Below, in pieces: positions 9,653 through 19,533 of a stretch of DNA of 22,280 bases (position 1 is its first letter; every line of letters starts with the position of its first letter). The notes beneath the pieces were generated by a model. That model did no database searches. It was given only the letters and a program-made list of their open reading frames with translations, and was not told the DNA's origin. The position numbers and the translations under genes are program-made. The DNA lies in contig MU006240.1 in assembly GCA_010093685.1 (NCBI GenBank), forward strand, positions 402,209-424,488, in the 5' to 3' direction. Origin of the DNA: Ophiobolus disseminans. Lineage: Eukaryota > Ascomycota > Dothideomycetes > Pleosporales > Phaeosphaeriaceae.

Positions 9653-11198
9653 TCACACGCTAGAGATTCCGAGCTGATGTGCTGCTACCACAGCGACTAC
9701 ATCTCGAACCTTCACAACAGCGCACAGCTCGGGAATGGGCCCAAACTCTTTCACTCCCTGAAGCCATGCTTCCTCTTCAGGTGCACGTATACAGTGTTTG
9801 CTGCGTCGTTCAAGTCGACTTTGGTGAGATCGGCTGGTCCCTCCACCTCAAAAACCGCAGTTGTCATTTGGTGAAAGATAACAAGAATATTGGACTAGAG
9901 CGCCTTCAGCTGCCCGGATTTCCTCTCTTGTATGTCACTCAGGCCCTGGACATCATTCCAGCGGGTTTAATGATGCTTACATAGTGTGTCTTTTTCTGTT
10001 GACCAGATTTTGACTGCTTTCCGCCCAGGATTCACTCGACTCCGTTTGTGGTCTGATTGTGACAGATGCATTCTGTGAGTTAAGTATGTACCATTCGGCA
10101 AGCTCCTTGAAACTCAGAATCCCTACGGCTCGTGTGAGGACGCTACGCAACCACTATTTCGACACAGGGTGGAAATCGTCGAGGAATCTGACTGGATGTA
10201 AGTGGTTTGAATGCTAACAAGTAAACTCGTGACTTACCCTTCCAGTATAACTCCCAAACATCCTTCCCTATATTGCCACTGCCGAGAACTATCTAGATCG
10301 CTATGGGGATATTCTCCAGCTTGTGTTCGCATCGGCAGCTATCGCATGCCCATTTCAAAGTAACTGATTGACGAACATGGACGTCCTTGTTGTCGATAGT
10401 GACTCGATAAGGGTCTTTCTGCTGTATGTAGCAGTCTTGCGCATCGCCGTTGCCATAGATATGCCCATTCGCCGACTCAACAGTGGCGCTCCACTGCCAT
10501 GGCTTCAGACTAGGGTGAGCATGCCGCAACAAGAAGAAAGCCGTCCGCGCGATAGTGTGCCGGAACGCAACGTTGTCGTACGCTGCCGTAACGCAATCGA
10601 TAGACGCTCGTTCATTGATTCTCTTCGTGTGACCGGTCGCAGACTTGGGTACTGACTTCTTCGAGACAGCAAGATCGCGAGAGCTAGTCGCCATAGTCCC
10701 AGCTCGGATTCCGCGAGATGAGCCCGTCTTGCTTTGCTTGTTCACTCGTAGACTGGGACCATCGTCAGCCGCGTCTCTCTTGGCGGTACGGCCGTGTACT
10801 TCGACGTGAGGCGTAATGGTATGGTGAGCCCGTTCAACGGATTGAGCACCAGTAAGTTCCAGAGATGGTGAGCGTGTGCTCCTGAAGTTAACGGCTGGGT
10901 TACCGGGTGGTGATGAGGGTGGAGTTTTTGACAACGCCCGAGTGGGCAGATCAAAAGTGGGATCAGCTTCCGAGTCATCGAATTCTAGGCGCTGTCGTGT
11001 TCTTTGATTTCGCCCTCATTGACTGGACCCTTGAGGATTACACCTCGGTGCGCGGTCTGCCTCGGAGGAGAAACAACGCTCCATCTTTGGCGTAATATGT
11101 GAATGCTTACGGTCTCGCATAGCATTCAATCTCGGACTGCGTGTCATGGTTGCTACTTGCCTGTCGAAACGCTCACCGTTTTCTAACTCGGACGTCAT
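9653..11198 (-). pseudogene. Decayed multi-exon gene, unknown family (first of three)
   Basis: The longest plain ORF here (10293-10934, minus) has no ATG at its beginning because it is the middle of a longer gene. The same frame is open upstream through an in-frame TGA (11018-11016) to a plausible ATG at 11198-11196. Downstream it passes a TAG (10295-10293) into GNIGKDVWELYWK. A canonical intron follows (10192-10237, 46 nt, GTAAGT...CAG, phase 1), then an exon with KELAEWYILNSQ interrupted by TAG 10156-10154. A second intron (9927-9980, 54 nt, GTAAGC...AAG, phase 2) leads into EEIRAAEGALVQYSCYLS.

One frame change lies at the A-run 9850-9854 and another near 9757. The last segment (FGPIPELCAVVKVRDVV) ends at TGA 9655-9653. 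The N-terminal third is Ser/Arg/Pro-rich and probably disordered. The middle has a Cys pair (ACDSCRC). Both intron phases match across the junctions, which strongly supports one ancestral gene. Family unknown. Confidence 0.72.
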
Positions 11199-13873
11199 GA
11201 GCATAGCTCGCGTAGGTGGAATGCAGGTCATTAACAGCATCTCCAGGGCTGGGAAGCAAGCACTAAACACGTGACTGTAGATGTGTTTCTTCTAAGGTCC
11301 GCGTTGTGTCGCACGCGAGAGCTAGCAAACGATACATAAGGTTTCTCAGACGCATACATGTATTGCTCCCCACTGTTTGAGTGTTGTAGTACCTAGGTAG
11401 GCACCATCATTGAGGGCGGATTTGTCCTCTGAACCCGCATCTTGGTTGGGTCTTGAGATCAGGGCAGAAACCGACCTCTCATATGGCAGAGATTTTAGAT
11501 TTTAATTGCCTTTCTTGTCCAATTGTCCATGTTGGGACCTCGACGATGTACGTGAAAGCAACCACGAAACGAAATTGGAGATCGAGCCGGCAGCGCATTC
11601 GAAGCGGAATAAAGATTCGAGGGACGCAATCAAGCACGACGGACTAATAGAGGCGAGAAATAGGTGTGAACAAGCCGTTAAACGGAGTAATGGTATCGAG
11701 GGTGGGTAGCAGAAGGTGCATCGATGCATCGTGTTCAAGAATGCGATGACGTAATGCCGCCGAGACATCGCCTTTCGCACGTTCCTTCGCGTCAGATCGA
11801 ACTTCCTCGACAACATTCTTTCAACTTCAACACAACACCATCAAGCACTTGAGAGGCGCTGCACCTTGCATGATCGTCCATCGGCCAAGGCACCACGGCG
11901 CCGCTTACGATTTGAGGGTCTTCTGTTCTCAAATCACTGACCGATGCTAGCAATCTCACAATCACGTACTTGGGATCTCCATTTGCGACATACCAGGACT
12001 CAGATGCGTGTGCAGAGATCTACTTGCTGCGCTGCGCCGTACCGTGATGATGCTGTCAAGATTCATCCATATTCCCAAAAGCGACACCCGGTCTCGACGA
12101 ATCCCGCCTCCACGATCGATCGCGCCCCATGCTTCTTGGTGCACAAGACCGGGTTACCGGAACAGGTGGCATCGTTTCTCAAATACTCGATCTACATACC
12201 CGGTCGATCACCTATTCGAGCATGGGATACAATACCAGATGGTGGAGATGAATCTCTGTTGTGCTCGATCGAGACTGCAACAACATAGGTGCTCTCGTAA
12301 GAGGAAAGTACAGCGGGTCCAGACACGGCACTCTCGGGGTCTCCTATAGCCCTAGGAACTGCGGCGGCTACGACATGCACGTAGTAGCCCTGCCGTGCGT
12401 CCTAGCCTAAGATCGTTGGGTTTACGCACGCTACACTCCCGGCACGTTGGTCGACCTCGAGGCACTTCACAAGACGTGACAGCTGTGACAGGGCTCATAA
12501 CGACACTCGGTCCTTTGTGATGCATAGGGCAATTCCAAGCGGTTGTTGATCACGCCTTGTCAGCTGAAAGGTGAACGTGAGCTATTACTCAAAGTATTCT
12601 TCCACAACAAAAGCAAACATGTGGAGGGATAGGCCTGCAATGCGCCAGCAGCCGGCTGATACATTTGAAGGCACAGCGGCGTCCGGGTCGTCGGGTGAAG
12701 GTTCGTGGAGCTATTGTTTTGGGCGTTGGTGAGAGGGATGGGGCATGCAGGTACTGACAGCTCCTGTCTATAGGCGCACTCATATCGCTAGCTGCCTTGG
12801 TCACGGAACAGTGACGAATCCTGAACCCTACCATCACATCGAATCTTTGAAGTACGCAAAGACGTCTTGTACATGATAACACTATTTCTCGTTCGTATTT
12901 GCGCCGAGTGCTACGCCGTTGATGCTTGATCTCGGTGTCCAAGTCGCGGGATCTCCTACAAATTGGAGAGTAACCTAGTGTGGGGGCGTTTATCCCGGCC
13001 ACATGCGAGGTACGTGATTGGGCGCCAAAATGCCAACCGAGCAAGCTTAATCACACAATTCCGCCAAGAGATGTCGTGCTTGAGAACTCCACTCCAACCA
13101 GGGCACCTATCCGCGCTACAGTCCGGGGACGTGAGCAGGCGGAAAATACTCTTCAGACGGGAGCTTCAGGGTCCAGCTATCAGATGTTGCGAATTGCATG
13201 CATCATAATGCGAGGTTTTGGCCTCGTTCAATGTCGTAGCTAGTACCACGATTACCGTGGAACACAACGTCCGAAATCCAAGCCAACCAGCAGCCTCGGA
13301 TCTTCCGCGTAATCTACCGGCGCCCGAAAAGCCATGCCCTCAGCCCAGACTTCACAAGCTCAGCGCTTTCTCTCCGCCCAGGCTACCACCGTTCTTGTCC
13401 TTCTCTGGCGTCAGTTCGAGGCAAGCACGTCATGATCCGGCGCACTTCTGCCATGTTGATTCTGAGCTGTGATTGACCGGAATCCTGTCCTTCCACACTC
13501 TTCCCACGCCAAGAGTAGCGTGCCGTGTCGATGGGCGCCAGCTTCTTAGATTTGCCCCAAGCCGAAGCGTATGCGGCTGTCTCCCGACCTGGATCTGGAA
13601 CCTTGCAGCTTCTGTTGACAGTCGACATTGAAGGATCTGTCGCGCCTTCTCCACGGCTGCACTTACTCAATAACATTTCATGAATTGGTACTTATATGCG
13701 TCCTAGCCCTGCATCTTAGAAACGTATCCGAAAGTTGTTGCTTGCTCTTCTGTTTGTTCCCGCCACGAAGCCTGCACGTGGACTAGAGTCGTCGCACCGA
13801 CACGTTTTCTTGACTTCTTGTCATAGACAAGCCTTAGGCGAGCCATCACCTCATCCTGCTGAGCATCGCCAAC
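11199..13873. other. Gene-poor interval upstream of the sulfate permease
   Basis: About 2.7 kb without a supportable gene. Frames such as 12589-13044 (minus), 11944-12288 (plus) and 13383-13676 (minus) lack domains and have shuffled composition. A short plus-strand frame at 11506-11709 gives a charged peptide (ETKLEIEPAAHSKRNKDSRD) and may be a remnant exon, at low confidence. The last 200-300 nt must contain the permease promoter. I did not find a convincing bZIP (CYS3/MetR-type) sulfur-control site by eye. Confidence 0.45.
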
Positions 13874-16349
13874 ATGGCAGCAGCTGGGCGAACCGCAGCC
13901 AAGGTCCTTGGTATCAACCTCGACTACCGCAAGGAGGAACCCGTCTCTGGCGCAGCATCCATCTCATCCGTTGAGACTTGTAAGTAGACAGCTGATGCTA
14001 CTAAATAGCTACTTACCATCATGCAGATGTCGAAAAGGAGCCCACCGCAGGAGAATACTTCTCCAAGTTCAAGCCATCTGGCTCTGCGTTCAAGCGCTAC
14101 ATTCGCAGCCTTTTCCCCTTCTGGAACTGGATCTTTCACTACAACTTGACCTGGCTCTTCGGCGATGTCGTTGCGGGTGTCACTGTCGGTTTCGTCGTCA
14201 TCCCGCAGGGAATGGCTTACGCTCTTCTTGCAAAGCTGCCTGCTGAGTACGGTCTTTATACCAGCTTCGTCGGGTTCATTCTGTACTGGGCTTTTGCGAC
14301 CTCCAAGGATATCACCATCGGAACTGTGGCGGTCATGTCAACCATTGTTGGCAATATCGTCATCAAAGTCCAGAAGAAACACCCGAAACTTCAGGCACCA
14401 GATATCGCCCGCGCTCTTTCCGTCATCGCCGGTGCAGTCCTTCTCTTCATTGGTCTTACGCGCCTGGGCCGCATCGTTGAGCTTATTCCTCTCGTCGCCA
14501 TCACCTCTTTCATGACTGGTGCAGCCATCAGTATTGGTGCCGGCCAGGTCCCCGCTCTCATGGGCATCAGCGGTGTCAACAACCGTGGGCCTACCTACTT
14601 GGTGATCATTGACACCCTCAAGGCTCTTCCACGAACCAAGCTGGATGCGGCTATGGGACTTTCTGCTTTGTTTCTGCTCTACGCCATCCGCATTTTCTGC
14701 TCGTGGATGACCAAGAAGCAGCCGTCCAAGAAGAAGCTTTGGTTTTTCGTAAGTTAAAGCGCTCTGCTGCATGATCAAGACTGACATCCTTATAGCTGAG
14801 CACTCTACGCATGGCTTTCGTTATACTTCTATACATCATGATCAGCTGGCTCGCAAATCGCAACATCAAGGCTCTCAAGGGTGCGAAGCCAAACATGACC
14901 AAGGCGAAGTTCAAGATTCTCGGCAGGGTCCCCCGTGGCTTCCAGCATGCTGGTGCTCCAAAGATGGATACAGAACTGCTATCAGCAATCGCACCTGACA
15001 TCCCAGTCACAATCATCGTCTTGATTCTCGAGCATATCGCCATTTCCAAGTCGTTCGGTCGCATCAACAACTATGTCATCAATCCATCGCAGGAACTGGT
15101 CGCTGTCGGTTTCACCAACCTAATCGGACCTTTCCTCGGCGCTTACCCTGCCACTGGCTCCTTCTCGCGTACCGCTATCAAGTCGAAGGCAGGTGTGCGC
15201 ACGCCGCTCGCTGGTATCTTTACTGCCATCATCGTTCTATTGGCCCTATACGCTCTCACCGCCGTCTTCTTCTACATCCCTATGGCAACGCTTGCAGCCA
15301 TTATTATTCACGCTGTTGGAGATCTCATCACCCCGCCCAACGTTGTTTTCCAGTTCTGGGAGACCAGCCCCCTCGAAGTGGTCATCTTCTTTGCAGGTGT
15401 ATTCGTCACAATCTTCACCAATATCGAGAATGGCATCTACGTAACCATTGCGGCGTCGTTCGCTTTGCTGCTGTGGCGCCAGCTCTTCACCCACGGCGCG
15501 CTCCTCGGCAAGGTCAACATCTATCGCGCTACGTCTGACACCATCGCTCACAAGAATGACGGTGCGTACGCCCCAGGCGCGGACAGCTCTTCGCGTGAAG
15601 CATATATCCCTATTAGCCGTAAGGATGGATCCAACCCCCAGGTTGACATCGAGTCGCCGTATCCGGGAATCCTTATATACCGCTTCACGGAGGGCTTCAC
15701 CTATCTCAATCAGCAGGGTTACATGGATGAACTGGTTCACTACGCACAGTCCATTGCTCGTCCTACTACGCTCGATCGCTATGCCAAGCTTGGTGATCGT
15801 CCGTGGAATGACCCTGGCCCACGACGTGGAAAGCAGCTCAACGTGGACGACAACCGGCCCATCCTTCGCGCCATCATCCTAGACTTCAGTGCTGTCAACA
15901 ACGTCGACGTCACTTCTATCCAGGGTCTCATCGATGTACGCGCACAACTCGATCGCTATGCCACACCTGAGAGCGTAGAGTGGCATTTCGCATCCATTAA
16001 CAGCCGCTGGACTAAGCGCGCTCTCACTACTGCTGGCTTTGGCTACATCGACCGTGAGCGTTTTGCATCCCGCCAGCATTGGAACCCTGTCTACAGCTAT
16101 GCACCACTCGACACTCCGGCTCCCAAGCTTGGCGACGCTGAGGCGCAGGATGAGATTCACTCCGCTGGACACACGGGCTTTCCCTCTGGCAAAGTCACCA
16201 CTGTTCACGGACAAAACAGGCCCTTCTTCCACATCGACGTTCCAGCCGCAGTTGAGAGCGCGATTGCAGGTATCAACACCAAACTTGCGCATGTCAGCAC
16301 AGGTAGCTCAGATGTCGGTGCTGCGGAATTGCAGACGAAGCATGAGTAG
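13874..16349 (+). CDS. Sulfate permease, SulP family (SLC26) with STAS domain, two introns
   Basis: Exons 13874-13979, 14027-14748 and 14796-16349 encode 793 residues. Intron 1 (13980-14026, 47 nt, GTAAGT...CAG) is phase 1 and intron 2 (14749-14795, 47 nt, GTAAGT...TAG) is phase 0. Both restore SulP similarity.

Residues 79-118 carry the SulP signature region (GVTVGFVVIPQGMAYALLAK, then EYGLYTSFVG). Many hydrophobic membrane segments fill roughly residues 80-500, including the conserved loop NLIGPFLGAYPATGSFSRTA (about 384). A cytoplasmic STAS domain lies at about 566-696 (ILIYRFTEGFTYLN ... AIILDFSAVNNVD).

The family imports sulfate across the plasma membrane with protons, the first step of sulfur assimilation (Neurospora cys-14, yeast SUL1/SUL2, Aspergillus sB). 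Length is normal for fungal members. The three-exon structure and intact frame argue for a working gene. Transcription under sulfur limitation is expected from the family, not shown here. Confidence 0.96.
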
Positions 16350-16749
16350 GTGGATGTTGTTAGATTGTACTATTTTGTCGTTCTTTTTGTAAGCTATACC
16401 ATACCCATGGTGGATACACCAATGTTTAGTCGTACCTCATAATTACATTTTTATCCTTACTGGCTCCGTTGAGAACAATATTTGTGAAACCAGCAAGCAC
16501 CACGAGGGACTTGGTCCAGGCTCAGCGGCTCGGCGCTAAGCCCCAAGTTGCTTAAAACCAAGAGCCCTTCATGCGGGCGGCCCGCACATGTGTTTATTCG
16601 ATGATCACCTGAGCACCATGCCTTAAGCACTAATTGCCTTATCGAAATCTACCTCAGCTCGAATCTGAAGCTTCCAAACACAATCCCTGTCGCGTTAATG
16701 TTTCTATCACGACCTCAGGAATAGCCTTCGGCAGCGATCAGTGTCGACC
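16350..16749. other. Intergenic interval, permease 3' flank and F-box gene promoter
   Basis: A 400-nt spacer between two co-directional genes. It contains T-rich sequence just after the permease stop (about 16370-16455), which suits a 3' end. There is no clear TATA box before the next ATG. No other feature was seen. Confidence 0.5.
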
Positions 16750-18225
16750 ATGAAGCGGTTGGACGAACTGCCAGACGACATTCTTATCCAAGTCCTGTCC
16801 CAATGTGATATCGACACTATTTTCGCGGCGCAGCTGACTTGCGCAACCTTTTGCCAGGTGACACGCGCGTACATCAAGGCGATCGCACCTAGAGCCGCAC
16901 GCAACACGTTTCCTTGCTGTGAACAGCTCCTCATTTCACCCAAAGATGGCTATACACTGGAAGCGTTACGTGATCTTATACCAGCGCAGCTTGCAAGTAT
17001 CATTCTAGATAAAGACAAGATTCGGCGGCAACCGTACATCACTTCAGGATTTCCTTATGGCATCCCGAGCGAGAGCGACTGTGAAGAGGCGAAGCACTTG
17101 CGCGCACAGGTTACTACGGGGTGGCGAGTGCTGAGATCATTGTATTTGATTTCTAAAGGGGTATATATGATGAGCAATGCTGAGCTGAAGCGTCCGAACT
17201 TGATAAGAAGAGCAAGTAGCGGCATGCGAAATACCCGATGGTGGCAGGCGATGTCTTGCCCATATCCAGGATGTACTGAACATGGGATAAAGCAGATATT
17301 CGACTTTGAACACGAGAGGACTGGTTCTACTGGCGAGAAAGAAAACAAAGAATGCGCTAGCATCGAAGACGTCCGAAAGAGAGAGTCACTCATCCTACAA
17401 AGGCGACTAGCCCTCATCGAAAAGCTACCCGACCACGTCTTACTGGACTACACACACCTCTGGCGCCTGCTTCTCCATGTCTTCCGGCCGTACAAGTCCC
17501 ACTCCTCCACATCCACTGACTCCACACACCACGATCCCACCTCGGACCGGGTCGAATTCCCCAAAATCTCGCGAATGGATTGGTGTTCAGTCATCAACGA
17601 CATTTCTCAAGGCTGCTCATGGCTAAACTGGTACATCCTCTCTATCGGCCCATCACCCTTCATCCAACAATGGTCCCTCACAAGCCCAAATCCCAATCCA
17701 CACCTCATCCGCGACATGATCTGGACCACTTACGCGAACCGCTCATCCCACCAAATCGAAGTCGAGCGCGAATACGCATCGCGATTCGAATTCGCGCTCC
17801 GCAAACGCTGCCTCTCACGCGACCGCCTCAAGCGCCTAGACAATGAAGTTTCACAGGGCCGCAGTATTCGCACTATCAGCCTCGACTGCATACCCTGGCA
17901 GTACGATGTCCACTACACGATCGCGCGCCCGGAAGAGGATTTCCCGTGGTATACTCCGGGTGAGGATGTTTGGCTCGACGAGGAGTGGTGCGTGAGGATC
18001 ACGCCGGGTGGGAGATGGGATCAGCCCGGTGGCTTGTGGGCGTGCATGGTTCGCACCTCGGGAGAGCAGTGTCCAATAGGCCTTTGGGGAGGCAACGTTG
18101 CTCAGGTAGAGACGGAGCCGGGGCCGTTGGGAAGGGTGCCGTACCTGGTGTATTTGGGAGACGAGGTTGTGGGCAAGATAACTCCATATCGTGGGTTGCT
18201 TAGGGTCGTAGATTGGAACTTTTAA
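16750..18225 (+). CDS. F-box domain protein
   Basis: A single exon encodes 491 residues. I chose the ATG at 16750; an in-frame GTG nine bases earlier is not a usual start. Residues 3-42 form an F-box (LDELPDDILIQVLSQCDIDT, followed by a second helix and a cluster of Cys and Thr). This motif normally binds Skp1 and makes the protein a substrate adaptor of an SCF ubiquitin ligase.

The remainder has no LRR, WD40 or Kelch repeats. It contains Trp-rich patches (RMDWCSVINDISQGCSWLNW) and a C-terminal region of mixed strands ending RVVDWNF. This is typical of the large, fast-evolving F-box families of Pezizomycotina whose substrates are unknown. Codon use drifts to C-ending codons after about 17450. 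The frame is intact and the call is firm for the F-box only. Confidence 0.85.
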   Translation: MKRLDELPDDILIQVLSQCDIDTIFAAQLTCATFCQVTRAYIKAIAPRAARNTFPCCEQLLISPKDGYTLEALRDLIPAQLASIILDKDKIRRQPYITSGFPYGIPSESDCEEAKHLRAQVTTGWRVLRSLYLISKGVYMMSNAELKRPNLIRRASSGMRNTRWWQAMSCPYPGCTEHGIKQIFDFEHERTGSTGEKENKECASIEDVRKRESLILQRRLALIEKLPDHVLLDYTHLWRLLLHVFRPYKSHSSTSTDSTHHDPTSDRVEFPKISRMDWCSVINDISQGCSWLNWYILSIGPSPFIQQWSLTSPNPNPHLIRDMIWTTYANRSSHQIEVEREYASRFEFALRKRCLSRDRLKRLDNEVSQGRSIRTISLDCIPWQYDVHYTIARPEEDFPWYTPGEDVWLDEEWCVRITPGGRWDQPGGLWACMVRTSGEQCPIGLWGGNVAQVETEPGPLGRVPYLVYLGDEVVGKITPYRGLLRVVDWNF

Positions 18226-18391
18226 GTGTTGAAGTAGGACGACTTTCTCGTTTCGGGCCCACCTCACTGTTGCAGTGCTGATGCAATAATAGCACACTTA
18301 CGAGCTCGAATACACCTCCGTCTTTGAGCTTGACGTTTGTCCACGTATATATCAGTCTGTTTTTCCAAGACTAACATACGAACAACTTGAA

Positions 18392-18503
18392 GGGCATGTG
18401 GTCTAACGATAAGGCATTCTCTTGCGCCAGCACGTCACTGTGTAGGTGGTAATTGTCTCATCAGAGGACGGAGTGAGATGCGGGTTCGAGTCTCGCCATG
18501 TCC
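18392..18503 (+). tRNA. tRNA-like gene with an apparent intron, serine-like (possibly a pseudogene)
   Basis: The acceptor arm GGGCATG (18392-18398) pairs with CATGTCC (18497-18503), with one G-T wobble. A D-arm GTC/GGC (18401-18403, 18413-18415) has the TAAGGC ending common in class II tRNAs. The T-arm GCGGG/CTCGC encloses TTCGAGT (18480-18496), a near-consensus B box.

The anticodon stem is probably TTCTC (18417-18421) with GAGGA (18464-18468). About 42 nt between them would hold the loop plus an intron, and about 11 nt of variable arm follows. The loop reads TTGCG, one base from TTGCT (serine GCT), and base 37 would be a C, which is abnormal. The D-loop lacks the usual GG. A T5 run follows at 18509. 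It is either a divergent intron-containing tRNA or a decayed copy. Confidence 0.5.
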
Positions 18504-18508
18504 ATTAC

Positions 18509-18513
18509 TTTTT
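18509..18513 (+). terminator. Pol III terminator of the first tRNA-like unit
   Basis: TTTTT begins six bases after the tRNA-like 3' end, the expected place and form for RNA polymerase III termination. Confidence 0.5.
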
Positions 18514-18689
18514 GTCAATTTCTCTTGCTTTGCCTTTTGCTCGAGACTCGCCACAAGCAGAGCATTTAAGTAGAGTCCTTACCTCTCCACCGTTCCTTTA
18601 CTTTAGCGAGCTCTCTTTGCTTCCATATATCGCAGATATTTTCCACAGCGCTCACAACGAAACATTAAGGGTATGTGTTCCAATGGCTC

Positions 18690-18794
18690 GGATACAAGAC
18701 CTCCAGTGGAAAGGCATTCTCTTGCTAAATGGTCCCGTCAACCGATCGACTGCCATGGAGGGAGCAAGATGCGGATTCGAATATCTCCGTGTCC
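18690..18794 (+). tRNA. Second tRNA-like unit, serine(GCT)-like, probably degenerate
   Basis: This shares GGCATTCTCTTGC and the 3' segment around GAGATGCGG / CAAGATGCGG with the unit 300 nt upstream. The central part, where an intron would lie, is unrelated. Acceptor-like ends GGATACA (18690-18696) and CGTGTCC (18788-18794) can pair except at the innermost position. The anticodon-loop sequence TTGCTAA (18722-18728) matches a serine GCT loop. The B box GATTCGAAT is good. The T-stem pairs poorly and the D-arm is irregular, so a working tRNA is doubtful. A T5 run follows at 18798. Confidence 0.4.
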
Positions 18795-18797
18795 AAG

Positions 18798-18802
18798 TTT
18801 TT
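18798..18802 (+). terminator. Pol III terminator of the second tRNA-like unit
   Basis: TTTTT starts four bases after the 3' end of the second tRNA-like unit. Conservation of a T5 run at the same place in both units suggests they descend from a transcribed tRNA gene. Confidence 0.4.
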
Positions 18803-19533
18803 GTTGTTTCGTTGTAAGGGGCATTGGGGTATATTTTTGCTTGATGACGATGGCAAGCGAAGTCACTCAACTTTAAGAGCGCTCGGTGGAGAGTGATGGG
18901 TCTGAGTTTCGCGATATTTGGCGCGCCTGTCTTGTGCTTTTTTAGCGTGTTTTCATTATTTTTAGTGTTTGTAGAGGGTTGTTTGTGTTAGGGTAGATGG
19001 CTGTTGAGTGCGCGATGTTGTGCATGTTCCTCGTGTCCAAAGTTTCCACCTCCTCAGTGCGAAGGCCTTGGAGACTAATACCCGACAAGTTCAGTCAAAC
19101 CATATCAGGTAGAAAGATAAATTCGGAACATTTTCATAAACATGTGCTTTGCGATGCCCACCTTCGACCCGCTCGCGTAGCCTCCTAACTTAGCATTCAG
19201 CTCCTCTCCAAAGCGGGTCCAACCCCTATATGTACAGGTGTCACCTCTGTAGCCCTTCAAAACTGGGTCCGCTCGCACGTCGACCCTCAACGATGTATAG
19301 CTTCCACGTGATTGAGCACTTTTACTGGTAAACGCGTGACGTCAACCATAGTACATCAAATCACCTCTGCCTTCGCAACCCACAACTCTCACCTAGGTAG
19401 CAAAGCGCTATCAACCGACACAGACCACCTTTGCTCGTTTTTTACATTTGACTTCAATATTGGTCAACTTCAAATCGTAGATCTCGTGCGCAAGCTGGCG
19501 GAAGACTTCGCCAAATCCTTTCCGCGATCAACG
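18803..19533. other. Intergenic interval before the lineage-specific gene
   Basis: No gene seen. T-rich sequence at about 18935-18985 is followed by ordinary mixed sequence. The reading frame of the next gene is open upstream to 19312 but has no ATG before 19534, so this part is probably promoter and leader. Confidence 0.5.

Noticed and set aside
5318..11198. Explaining all frame breaks as assembly error
   Set aside because: Several stops look like base substitutions rather than homopolymer slips, and four long neighbouring genes are free of errors.
11944..12288. 114-codon plus-strand open frame
   Set aside because: The last 50 residues look somewhat protein-like, but no domain is recognisable and no adjoining exon continues it.
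12589..13044. 151-codon minus-strand open frame
   Set aside because: Cys/Arg-rich random-looking translation, no ATG context or neighbour support.
13600..13873. Possible sulfur-control (CYS3/MetR) binding site before the permease
   Set aside because: No convincing match to the palindromic bZIP consensus seen by eye; a scan with a weight matrix would be needed.
16741..16749. GTG start three codons before the F-box protein ATG
   Set aside because: Nuclear fungal genes start at ATG, and the ATG at 16750 directly precedes the F-box.
19312..19533. Upstream extension of the 414-residue protein
   Set aside because: The frame is open but begins only with TTG; the first ATG is at 19534.
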